From: Phycomyces blakesleeanus NRRL 1555(-)
Taxonomy: Eukaryota; Mucoromycota; Mucoromycetes; Mucorales; Phycomycetaceae
DNA length: 64,000 nt
Reading direction: 5' to 3'
Assembly (NCBI RefSeq): GCF_001638985.1
Contig: NW_017265152.1
Span: forward strand, 931,262-995,261
Every line of letters starts with the position of its first letter. The stretch's first letter is position 1. The notes beneath the pieces are model-generated. The model searched no databases. It was not told the DNA's origin and saw only the letters and a list, made by a program, of their open reading frames with translations. Below, in pieces: positions 1-12,876 of this stretch. A program made the position numbers and the translations under genes.

Positions 1-278
1 TATATTTGTTTATTTTAATACCAATCTATACCACACATACAAGACTATCCAATGTACCTTGATAACTTCGTAGTATTGAGGAATATTTAGTGCTACTGCA
101 TCAACCTAAAAAATACATCAATATATTTAATTCTATTCTTGCCATCTTAATATATGCATATACATATGCATATGTATACGCATATGTATATGGAGATCAG
201 TAAACTCACTGGTTCATAAAATGGCTGGGATGCCTGATGTTGCCACACTTTTTTCAAAATACGATCACAACGTTTGAG
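1..278 (-). other. Bromodomain 3 of the TAF2 fusion (cut by the window edge)
   Basis: LKRCDRILKKVWQHQASQPF at 278-219 is a bromodomain helix Z. A GTGAGT donor follows YEP at 209. After a TTTTTTAG acceptor, an exon at 105-58 gives VDAVALNIPQYYEVIK, the usual next segment of a bromodomain. It ends at a GTACAT donor, so the rest of the domain lies left of the window. The GTACAT donor is acceptable but not strong. Confidence 0.8.
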
Positions 279-3200
279 ATTATTACCATCCATGACAGCC
301 TGGATTGAAGACGATTTGGGCCTAGACGATTTGGGCTTGTCGGATCTGCCCATCCCACTACTATTTGAGGAGTCGTGTTTTTGGTGTTTGGTCGGAGTCG
401 TTGTCTTTGAGTCGTGTGCATCAGACACCTTGTGTTTGTGCTTTTCTGAAGAAGAATGTGTCATGGCTGCAGATGGTAAAGAAGAGGAGGTAGAAGAAAT
501 TGATGATGAGGAAGAAGTCTTGATCTTGACGGTAAGTTCTGGTACTGATGCTGGTGTCGGTGTTGCTGTTGCTGATGTGGGTGTCAGTACATGTGCCGAT
601 ACAGGTGCAGGTGCAGATACAGGTGCAGGTGCAGACGTAGGTGTATGTTGTGTATGTGTATGTATAGGCGTAGGAGTAGGCGTAGGCGAAGGTGCATGTG
701 CTTTTACTGGTGCAGACACTGGTGTAGGTGCAGACAAACGTACAGGCACTGGTGCAGAAACTGGTGCAGAAACTGGCTTCTCTTTAGAAACCTCGACCGA
801 AGTTCGACGAGTGTTTCCAAAATATGCATTATAAGCAGTACTAAAAACTTCTTCAAGCTGCTTGGCCTCGTTATATACATAAGTGTTTGGAGGATTAAAG
901 GTGAAGCAGTTACGAAGCATAAGGCGCACATCGTCATCGAGTTGTTGTGGATGGCTGTATTGGTTCTTTTGTAGCTTGGTCTTGATAGTACTCAAGTCCA
1001 TAGGCGTTTTGATGATATTAAAGTAGTGTGGAACACCTTGCTTTACAGGATCTACCGGTCGTAAGAATTCGAACGCGTGTCGGCATTCCATAGCCTTCAT
1101 CAGTACATCCATCATCTTTTCCTTCATAGTCTTTGGGCCTTCTGGTTTATCTAGTTTCTTTGGTGGCACAGGTGTGTGTGTAGAAGATGCAGCAGATTTA
1201 ACTGGAGGTGGTGTATAGGTAGTAGGTGGAGTAGGTTTAGGCGGCGTTGATCCGGTAGACGAAGAAGGCCTTGGGGATGCAGTTGTGTGTTTTGGTGGAG
1301 CAGTAGATGGTCTTTGTGAAGCAGCCGCAGGTCTTGGTGGTGTAGGCACTGGTCTTGGTGTAGTGGAGACAGGCCTTGGTGAAGGAGTTGGTGGTCTTGA
1401 AGGAGTTGGTGCTCGTACAGGCGCACCACCACTTGGGGGTATTTTTGTACTTGGAGGTGTCTTCACACTCGAGGGTTTCGCACTCGGAGGAGGTTTTGCA
1501 CTCGTAGGAGGCTTGACACTCTGAGGAGGTTTGACACTCTGAGGAGGTTTGGTACTCTGAGGAGGTTTGGTACTCGGGGGAGGTTTGGTACTCTGGACAG
1601 GCTTTGCACTCTGGGGAGGAGGAGGCTTGACACTCTGGGGAGGTTTTACACTCTGAGGAGGCTTCACGCTTTGCGAAGGTTTCACGCTCTGAGGCGGTTT
1701 CACACTTTGAGGAGGCTTCATGATCGGTGGTTTTACAGGTTTAACTGGGTTCTCGACAATCGTCATATTTTGAGTCTCTTCGTGCTCTTTGCCCTTGATC
1801 TGAGACAGCTCTTTCTCAAGCACTACCTCAAGTGCCTGTCCTTCATTGTAGACAAAGGTTCCAGGTCCGTTGTAGGCAAAACAATTACTCAACATCAAGC
1901 GGACATCATCTTCAAACTGACGGAATGAAGTATATTGTTTGTTGTCAAGTTTTTTCTAATAAAGAAATTATAAGTTTATTATTACATTGGTTTTCTTGTG
2001 GTCGAATTGTTCCTTTGTTTTTGTGTTTGTATTTGTGTTTGTATTTGTATTTGTATTTTACCTTTACACTGCTGAGATCCATTGGTCTCCTGATTAACAC
2101 GCGAGTAGATCATGGCGTGTTAGTCTATATTCAGTTCGATCTTCGTAACACTTACTTTATGATCTTATAGTATCCCGGAGCACCGTCAAGCGTCTCATCC
2201 ACAGGTTGTAAGAACGGAAGTGCTGCGCGATGCTTGAGCAGTTTGCTGAGAACACGGCGCGATCGTTTGGTTTCCTCTCCCGACATGCCTTCGGGTTTTC
2301 GGATGGTAACCTTTGGAATAGACGGCGTCGATTTTTGCTCGACTGGTTGTGGTCGCGCCACAGGTGTTTCGACAGCCAGCACTGGCACTGGCACAGCCGC
2401 AGGTTTAGGTGAAGGCTGACGAGGTGGAACAGGCAGACGCACAGAAACTGAAGCGGGTCGCGCAGGTGCGGGTGTGGGAGTAATTGCGGGTGTAGACACC
2501 GGTGCAGATGTGGGTGCTGACTTGTGCACTGGCATTGGTGTTGGGACGGGTAAAGAGGCGGATGACGGGTGCTCAATCGTTGTTGGCTCGGTTTTGATGT
2601 GCACGGTTTTGGAACCTGATTTCTTGGCGGGTTTCGGGTTCTCTGACGAGTGCACAGATGGTGGTCTTGACTTGACTGTATCGTGTTTACTATCTACATC
2701 TTTTCGTGGTTGCGAAGATTTTGGTTTACTGATACGGAGAATTGCAGGCGCAGGTGGTGCTTCTGATTCTTGAATATCGTCTGAAAGATCCTGTGCCTTT
2801 TATTTTTATAAAACCAAAACCAAAACCAAAAAAAAAAAATGGTACCAGAAGATATTGAGGATGTTATCGTCAAAGTATAATTTGCCTTTTCTGACTATTT
2901 TTTTTTGTAAAAAAAAAAGGGCTCTTACCGGTAATGTTGGTACACGGATTGTAACTTTTAGGCCAACATCTACAGGTTTGTACATGTATTCACAAAACTG
3001 TAAAAGGTATTTTCGAATACAGTAATCCAACTCTGCATATTCAGTTGAGCTAAGGTAGTTATTATATATATAAAGAAAATACAAGGCAGATTAGTTTTTT
3101 GGTTTTTGGTTTTTGGTTTAGTAAGCAGCTCATATTTGGTTTCAAGTTTTCTTCCTTACTTGAGAAGTTCCCAGAGTCTTTGCTGAAGCTGTGTATTGTT

Positions 3201-6200
3201 TTCGAATCGTTTTCGCAAATGCTCTACGCTCGCCTGGAACTCCTGTTGGGGCGTTTTCCCAAACGGTTGGCGGTCATCGTCGATAGCAACTTTTCCTTCC
3301 TCTTCTGCAAACTCTTCAACAAATCGACCGTGCGGAATATCCGCTCTTTCGCGCATCGCAAGTCCCAACCACGCCAGCATGGCCCGTGCGACATAATGAG
3401 ACACATAAACGCATGGATCATCGTTAATGACACTCAAGAAGTACTGGATCAAGGCATTATCAGTAAGTCCACACAGCACAAAAAGACTATCAAATGCTGC
3501 CAGTCTGATCTCAAGGAAATTTCCATATCTGTTTTAGAGTTAAAAGAAAGAAAAAAAAAAGTAAAAGAAAAGACGTGTGTAAATGAATGATGTGTGTGCA
3601 CAGCATGTGAAAATGTTCATTTTTGGAGAAGCTGCCTTTCTTTCTTTCTTTCTTTCTTTTTCTTTTTACCTTGTGTAATGTAAAAGAATACCGATATTAA
3701 TATCCATTAGGTTATTTAGTGCCAGTTTTGTCATCGTCTAGGGAAGAAGAAGTGAGTATGTCTTACTTGTGTTCCACAAAAAAGGAGATGAAACTTACCT
3801 TGATACAAGCTACGGTAACAACGTTGTGATATGTAGGGATCACATAATCTAATGTACGGAAACGTTCAATTTCTGCCTTGACTGCAGTCAATAATTGTTC
3901 GCCCTCAATATCATCAAATTGAAGGGCATCTGGAACATCTGGCGACGGTATTACCGAATCTCCAACAGCAGAGATAAGTGTGGCTACATAGTAGCAGTCT
4001 GAAAACTACAGATGGTTCCGTTTAAAGGTTAAAACCTCATACTAGCTTTTTTGTTTGATATATATACATTGTGAAGAAATAAATAATGATAATGATAATG
4101 TTTTTTTTTAAAAAAAGAAATCGTTACTGTAAATTATTTACCTCGTTGCTGATATTGTCATTGTACTTTAGGAGATCAAGCAAGAATTGACGGATTTTGA
4201 TAGGGGCCAAACCATGTTGGTCGCGTACTTGAGAGAACGCGATTACAACTGCTTTTTGGATAAAGTAGTCCGGTAAGGTTGAAAAGTTGTTTGGCTTTGG
4301 AATTGCGAGGCTAAGAGGAATTTCGTCGTCGATTTCCATGAGTGAATTTCCGGTTGGGAAACAATAGCGCTTCTGGAACATTTTGTTTAACTGATGAAGT
4401 CCAGTGTAGTCGAGGCTAGGGATGGCACAAGTAGCGAGGGCGTAGGCTGCCTCCATGCGGATCTTGTAAAAACATTTCGGATCCAACAGTGCTCTCAAAA
4501 GACTAGTGGATGTAGGTAATGATGGCATGTGCCTAAGAGCTCCGATTGCATCGTGTTGGGCAACAACGTCTCTGTCCTTTGTCAATTGCGCTGCCCACAT
4601 ATAATCCGGCTGCTGGAATTCGAACACACTCAGCCATTCAAACTCTGCGTCCAGACGGATCCAATCGAACATCGCACTTGCTGCTCCACTTGTGTCTTCT
4701 TCGTCCTGTCCCCACTCAATAATCTTCCAGTCCTGTCGCTGCTGAGGATCCTCGAATATAGGCATACCCAATCCTAAACTAGGTATAATTCCCAACACAT
4801 TTGTTGTGCCATCGCCATCTTCATTTTCATTCTCCTCTTCTGCTACGGCTGCAGCTGCAGCGGCCTGCTTAGCCAAGAAACGTTTTGTGTTTCTTCTAAT
4901 ACGCTTGTATTTAGTGTTGAATTGGACTTCAAATTTGTGTTTGCTGGATTGGATATCCAAGATGTGCTCGTAAGGTGTTCCGTCTGCTTCGTGAATACGC
5001 ACTGTTAAATTTCCAGTAAACAGAGGTGTGACAAGCTCTTGGAAATTGATTGCTCCTCCGTCTGCTGTCAGACTTGTCGAATTTTCGCCGGTACCGATTA
5101 CCGTATTTGTGTTTTCTTGACGCATAAAAATCTCAACCACCATCTTCTTACGATTAAAGTGGAAATTGAATCCAAACTTTGGGCAGCCACTCTTATAGAC
5201 CCACTGATCTGCAAAGGTCTTTGTATCAAATCCACTGACTTTTCGGCACAGTTTCATAAAGTAATGAGTGCTGATGGCGTTCTGAACAAGTTCTCCACTC
5301 ATGGCTGACACAAGAATCTTTGGTAGAACACGCGAAAGACCCAGAGTGCCACCACCCTTACACATCCTCTTGTCCAGCATGTACAAAACCAGGGGTGCCT
5401 TTAGTTCCAAAAAGTCAAGATCCTCTGGATCCAATGGAGAAGGTAATGCAGGATTATACAAAGGTGGGCGGTTCACATCAAGTGCACAACATAATTCCAT
5501 ATCCTATCACCACAACCAAAAGACAACATCAGTTTCTTTTCGATCCCACACACACACACTATTTATCTTTCTATTTGTTCCTTTGTCTCTAAGTGTAATT
5601 TCCTCTGTAAGCACTTACTCGCTTCAGTCTTAGTCGATATTCATTATTACCCAGATGACGTTTGATAAATAATGAAGATATTAGGTTTGCCAAACCACAA
5701 ACCAACCAAGTATCAGGCCAAGACTTTTGGGTAATGTGAATACCAAACCACTGCCTTGCAAGTGCCAAACTCAGTGCCTGCCTGGTGTGGTATGTCTGGT
5801 CAATGATATCTGCGGGATGAAGGAGATGTGAACTAGATAAATATATATATATAACAAATCATAAATGCAAGAGTCGCACACAACAAAGCAGTAACAATAA
5901 CCCTGACTATTTCGTACCTGCAAATTGCTAATGAAGCACAAGAAGCCGTCTCATTCCAAGCATCTTCGACAAAAACCATTTTAAAATCAGAGAATGGGTA
6001 GGATCCATATTCTTGTGCGTAGAAATGCATAGCCTAAATTTACAGACACACAAAAAGTTCATATTCAATCCGCCACAAAATAAATAGATACAGAATAATA
6101 ATAATAACAATAATAGTAAAACCCCTACATGCATAAGAAAACTACAGCTGACGCTCAGTTCTTCCTCCTTCCCCGGCAACGCAAATGCATAGATGTTAGA

Positions 6201-8229
6201 CATCATGTTAATTTCAGCCATCAGACTCTGTTGTTGATTTTCATCCAAATCGGCTGCATTTAACACTTCTTCCTGGAGTTGTGATGGCGACAGTTTTATC
6301 ATTTCAAAAGGGCCAATAGCGAATCCAATAAAAGGTGCTGCGGTAGGTACAGACAAACTGTAGTGCACAATTTTCTTTGAAGGATCTAGAGGATGGACAA
6401 CCTAAAAATTCGTACACACACACACATACACAAATCTTCTTCTCAGTTTTTTTTTCTTCCATTTCCCCCCTTTTTTTTAACATTTGTACGCAATCCTTAT
6501 TTCTTATTACCTGCTCTACAACATCGCCACTGCAAACTACCACAGTTGCGTCCTCTTCTTCTTCAAATACTCCCTCTGTATCGTATTCACCCGTAACACC
6601 GCTCATTCGACGTGGCACTACAAATTCCATTTCCCAAGTACATCTTTCTGAAATTTTGTCGATACATGGTAACCATGCGCGGGTTGCTCCAGGAAGTGGT
6701 TGATTTACGGTATATATATGGCTGTGGCGCTTTATAAACCATTACAAATAAGTCATGTGTATGTATATATAAATGTATATGTGGACTTACATAAGGTGCT
6801 ACTTCATCGTCTGGTTCAACAAACACAACACCAGCCTTGGGGTGATCAAGTATATAATCGACCCGAATTACAAGGGGTGCAAATGATGGTGCTGGTACAG
6901 CCGTAGGAGCAGTGGGTGCTTTTTCAGCAATAGTAACGTCGTCTTGTAACTCTAGATGACACACGCACATTTGAGTTTAGATATGTACTCTCTTTTGTTC
7001 TTGCTTTGCTTTACTTTGATTTTTTATTTGATTTTATTTACAGTTTTTTTTTAGATGAAAAAATAAATAAATCCTCTCTCTCACTCTCTTTATCTGTTTA
7101 TCTCACATCCTATTTTTCTCTATTTCTATTTCTCTCCTTCCACTCTAAAAATAAGCAAACAACCAACCAACCAACCAACCGGCCAACCGGCCAGCTGGCC
7201 AACTAATTAACCAACCAACCTGCATGACTGTGTAGAAAAATATCGTTGCTAATCATTTGTGCTTCTGATTCTGTCATCTACACTCAACAAAACAAAACAA
7301 TATAGATATATAGATATATGTATATGCATATGAATGTGTATTCATTATTTTATCAGCACATAAACAAGCAAACAGACAAACAAACATAAACACATACACA
7401 CACGCATAAATCGTTACCTGTTTAATGCTGTCTTCTGGTATTTTGATCAACAACTCCCCCTCATCTGCTTCTCTCAATGCATTTAAGTATCGACTTTTGT
7501 AAACTTGGTGATGAGCAACTGTTGTGTTTGGTCCCAATGTCAATTCTGAAACAGCGTCTGAATGAGTAAAATCCACCGAAACATTATTCACAAATGTTTT
7601 CAAGATTTCTGTACATTATAAAGAAATTAATAAAGTTAGTAAAGCTTTCAAAGAAGGTTTTTCTTCTTTTCTTTTTATCCAGTATTTGTGAGCGCTAATC
7701 TGCAAGTATATATATATATATATCGTTTGGTTGCTTGTTTTTTTTTTCGTTCGTTCGTTCTACATACGACAATGCCGGCTATTGATTCGGATGCTGTTTA
7801 GTTTGCTGTGCAGTGGTTGAATGGTAAGCTCAGCTGAGCCCTAGAACATACATGAACAATACTTTATTTAAGTAAAAAGAAGAACAAGAACAAGAAAGAA
7901 AAAGGAGAGGAAGGAGGGGATGAAATACAGTGATTGATGTACAAGCTACTGTTATTATAAGCTTCGCTTACATGGAGGATGCGACGGCTTGGATCAACTT
8001 CCAGCACAAAGCGTTCATGACTCGTAAGGTGACCAAAAAAAAAAAGAAATAGATAAATAAATAATTATAATAAGTGAAATAATAATCGTCAGCCAATTAT
8101 GGAATGAGAGAATGAATAGATAAATGAATGAAAGGATTAACTAATGAGCTAAGGACTTTGTGGTTGGTTAATGAAGTTTGGAAAGTATACTTATAATGTG
8201 AACCCTTTCTTGTATGCGTCTCTTTGCAT
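1..8229 (-). CDS. TAF2: TFIID subunit TAF2 fused to tandem bromodomains (partial at its 3' end)
   Basis: TAF2 is the M1-aminopeptidase-like TFIID subunit that helps bind core promoters. Pieces in order match the family: GSAELTIQPLHSKLNSIRIN near 7.8 kb; exons at about 7.6-7.4, 7.27-7.22, 6.95-6.79, 6.73-6.52 and 6.41-6.13 kb; FYAQEYGSYPFSDFKMVFVE near 6.0 kb; a degenerate peptidase site (ALARQWFG, no HEXXH) near 5.75 kb; a large exon at about 5.5-4.14 kb; and HEAT-like pieces down to 2.93 kb. The exon ending VTIRVPTLP then joins, phase 0, to DLSDDIQESEAPPAPA, which runs without a stop into bromodomain sequence. The loss of the catalytic motif is normal for TAF2. The initiator is unresolved: ATG 8229-8227 is one candidate, but the first donor and the join near 7.7-7.6 kb are unclear. 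The gene continues past the left edge. TAF2 identity is firm; the fusion is strongly supported by phase. Confidence 0.9.
816..1133 (-). other. Bromodomain 2 of the TAF2 fusion
   Basis: An intron-free bromodomain: MKEKMMDVLMKAMECRHAFE, then FLRPVDP, IIKTPMDLSTIKTKL, and DDDVRLMLRNCFTFNPPNTY. The conserved asparagine in NCFTFNPP and the PMDL motif are intact. It is flanked by low-complexity Pro/Lys/Ser/Ala linkers. Confidence 0.93.
1415..1765 (-). repeat. Proline-rich KPPQSV-type hexapeptide repeat linker
   Basis: Between bromodomains 1 and 2 the protein carries more than ten tandem units of the type KPPQSV (variants KPPQST, KPPPSA, KPSSVK). They appear on the plus strand as repeated CTCTGAGGAGG-like 18-base units. 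It is a coding repeat within the TAF2 fusion and a likely flexible, length-variable linker. Confidence 0.9.
1800..2280 (-). other. Bromodomain 1 of the TAF2 fusion
   Basis: The domain starts at EETKRSRRVLSKLLKH near 2280 and crosses two introns. The exon ending PGYYKIIK at about 2153 joins a 28-base exon near 2096-2069 (RPMDLSSVK). That joins, phase 0, to KKLDNKQYTSFRQFEDDVR from about 1953. The ZA-loop PMDL and the acetyl-lysine-binding asparagine context (SNCFAYNGP) are both present, so this looks like a functional reader module. Confidence 0.9.
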
Positions 8230-8429
8230 TACAATAGAGAATTAATCTCTTTCTTTCTTTTCTTTTAGAAAAAAAAAAAAGAAAAATAAGAAGAATAAAG
8301 TAAGAGCGATTGAGTTATGAAGAGGTGAGGTTCTCGCGTAATCCAAAAAGCAAGCCGCTGTGTTCAACTTCCAACAAAGAACCTCGATTTTTTTTGCGGC
8401 GCGCCAAAGAAACCCGTCACACACAACCA

Positions 8430-10060
8430 TTTATGATGTCACCTTGTGGTCAATTCTTTGGTTTTCTTATGCGAAAAGTATAGTTGAGGTTGGTTGCCTG
8501 TTCTCTTATTTCATTTTCAAATATATCTTGATATATATATATCAATGTATGTGTGTATGTTTTGACGTGTTTGTCTGCAATACGATTTATCAGGAAATAA
8601 TATTTAATATGAGGTTGATTTATTCAAATTCCAATTGGGCCTCGGAAGGAAATAATATGTCTTGATTTCATCAAAAGAGTTAACTTGATCTAGAGCTAGT
8701 CTTCAGTATCCAAAAATAAAACATTATACATGGCAAGCTTTCAATATATCAGTAAGAACTCTTGGACTTAATAAGTGTACTGATATAAGAACTATACATA
8801 AAAATGTGTGCATACGTTTGTATTTGGCCCAGAGTTTCTTAATAAATTATGGAAGCCTGTTTTATTAAGAAAAGTATTTGGTTATATGAAATGCATTGAT
8901 ATTGTCATTTGGAAAGAGTCAATGCTATATGTAAATTAAATTAAATTAAATTAAATTATTGAATTGAATTGAATCGAATTGGATTGGATTTTTAATTACA
9001 AGTATTTAAAGAGTTTATCATGAATAAATATAGGATAATTAACAATAGCCTATGATTAGTTATACATATTTGATAATAAAATTTTAAGAGCTATTTGTGA
9101 TACTTGAATATGTGTGTGTGCCTAGGTATGTACGTGCTTATCTTTGAGTTTGTGTGCTTATATGACTCTAATATGAACAAGCATAATTCCTGTACCTGGA
9201 TTCTTAAAGATTGTATATAGAATTAGACTTGGATTTTACGAGTAAATTAACCTTTTTAGTATTTAATAGAGCACAAATTTAAATATATTTCAATGCTTAT
9301 TGATTCTTTTTAGTATAAGCGTATAAGAGCATATATATACATTCTTTCAATTGAAAAACCATATTCAATCACTACTGTCTGTGCACCTTTCTTTTTTTTA
9401 ACAAAAAAAAAAGGAAATGGCTGAGTTCAAGTTCTTTATTTTAACATTGTCCAATAGGCTTGGACTACAATTTTTATATAGTTGATTTTAATTATTATTT
9501 TTAACCTTGTATACCTGTCAAAGCTGTAATAAATAAAAATAAAGAAAAGATCGTTACTGACCACCCCTCTCTATACATAGCTTGAGATTATTCCATAGAC
9601 TATAGATGTAAAGCTAAATTATATATTTTTCAGTTATGTTGATTGAAATTTATATGTATAGATGTATATATAACTCATACACAGTGGCTACATATACAAG
9701 AGTATGGTCTATTCAATTGAACTTGATTTTCTGTATTTTATCGGACATTTAAACAAACAAACAAAAACAAAAAGAGCTGCGTCACTGTTAAAAAATGGTG
9801 TATTTAGCTATTTCGATCGGACGTTCAAATTGTGGTGAAGGAAGTTTTTGACTCTAACTCTGGCTGTCGACACATTTTTTTTTGATTTTTTTTTTTTTGC
9901 TTTCTTTCTTCTTGTTCCATAAATTCAACAACAAATAGTAAATAAAAAGGTATAGATCGTTTGTGAATTTACTATCTTTACTTGGGTACCAACACGATCC
10001 TCCCATTTTCTATCTATTTCTATTTGGATTATCTTTTGTTCCTGCAAGTCATCTACATCA
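8430..10060. other. Gene-poor AT-rich spacer
   Basis: About 1.6 kb between the unresolved 5' end of TAF2 and the E2 gene. It holds homopolymer runs, TAAAT-type repeats near 8935 and short AT dinucleotide tracts. Promoters of both flanking genes probably lie here. I see no coding region or structured RNA I can support. Confidence 0.6.
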
Positions 10061-11427
<1,367 letters not shown>

Positions 11428-12876
11428 AAAGATAAAGAAAGAAGAACAGCAATTGAATCCCCCCAGTTCCAAGTATCATAAGTATTTTCTTATTCTTCTT
11501 CTTTATTCTTTATTTTATTTTTACTCCATATCCCCCTCCTTTCTTTTCATTATCCTTCAACTCAATTCAATTCAACTCAATTCAATTCAATTCAATTCAA
11601 TCATTCAACTTTTACTCAACTCTACTCTTATCCTTCTCCCCCTTTTGCTGTTATTTGATTTCGAACCTCTTTTGTTTCTCGTTTGCCGTAATAGAATTAA
11701 TTTTATTTTATTTTTATATTATTTTTATATTATTACTATTACTACTATTATTATTGTTTTACTTGCGCATTCCCTTCATTTCCAAAATCGCATGTGTATC
11801 ATAAATGCCTTGAAAAAATAAAATAAAAATAAATAAAAATAAAATCCAAGAACAAGAACAAGAATAAACAAATATATGTAATAAATTCAATTTAATATTA
11901 ATAAAAACCAAAGAAAGTGGTCGTTTTTCTTTTTGGTTTGAATTGCGCGCTTTGTTGCACTAGATCTCACCAAAGATAAGTATATAATATTATCACCTGT
12001 CTTCTGAACAAAGCAAATGAAAGTTCAAGTAATATTTTGATTTAATTCTATTTATTGATAAGCAATCGAGTATATACACTTATTTCTTTGGTTGAATTAT
12101 CTATATTATATATATATATATACAGAAAGAAGTAGGAATACATATTTTGTGCCAAGCTAAAAACTACATTGTTCAAAATTAATAATTATTAATTATCCGT
12201 GCAGTAATTTGGCACAAATGTGTATATTTTGTATTATATGGTTCCAGAAAGGTGCCCGAGTAAATTGCAAGAGAGGAGAGAAAAGAAAGGGTGCACACAC
12301 ATATTTTTATTTCGGAGAACAACCTTTGTTTCAATTAGTGACGAAATCTATGTGTAGATACGTAAGTTACACTATAATAATTATGTATAAAAAAAAAAGG
12401 GTATATTGTTTATAGTGTAAAGTCTAAGTTCAAGCGTATATAAAACTTGCATAGAAATTAAATTTTATATATATTTATTTATTTTCCCAGTAGTCTATTT
12501 GATATTAGACTAGTATTTTTTTTTTCTTATTATAATTTTATATATATTATATAAATATATATATATATATAATATGTGTAAATTGCAGTAACGATCATTA
12601 CTGTTATTTAAATATATTATTTTCTCTTTGTGTGTGTGTCTGCGCGTAGTGTAGTATAATTCATTCATTCATTCATTCAAAATATAAAAAAGTTTCTTAT
12701 CAGTTGATGATGATGCAATGTGAATTTTAATATCCTTTTCTATAACTACAATAGATCTAATATAAAAAAAATTAGCATAAATAAAGCTTGTATTTTCCCA
12801 AAGATTCACATCTCCTTTCTTCAACTCTTTTCTTACTTCTTTCCATTACATTAATTTTTCTTTATTAACAATCATA
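11428..12876. other. Spacer between the E2 and aldolase genes
   Basis: AT-rich DNA with a tandem ATTCA/CTCAA stretch near 11560-11610 and pyrimidine-rich DNA directly before the aldolase start at 12877, as expected for a strongly expressed gene. An open frame over 11417-11821 runs on from the last E2 exon through low-complexity DNA and is not convincing as a gene. Confidence 0.55.

Noticed and set aside
274..834. Plus-strand 186-residue open frame
   Set aside because: It is a shadow of the Pro/Ala/Thr-rich TAF2-bromodomain linker on the other strand.
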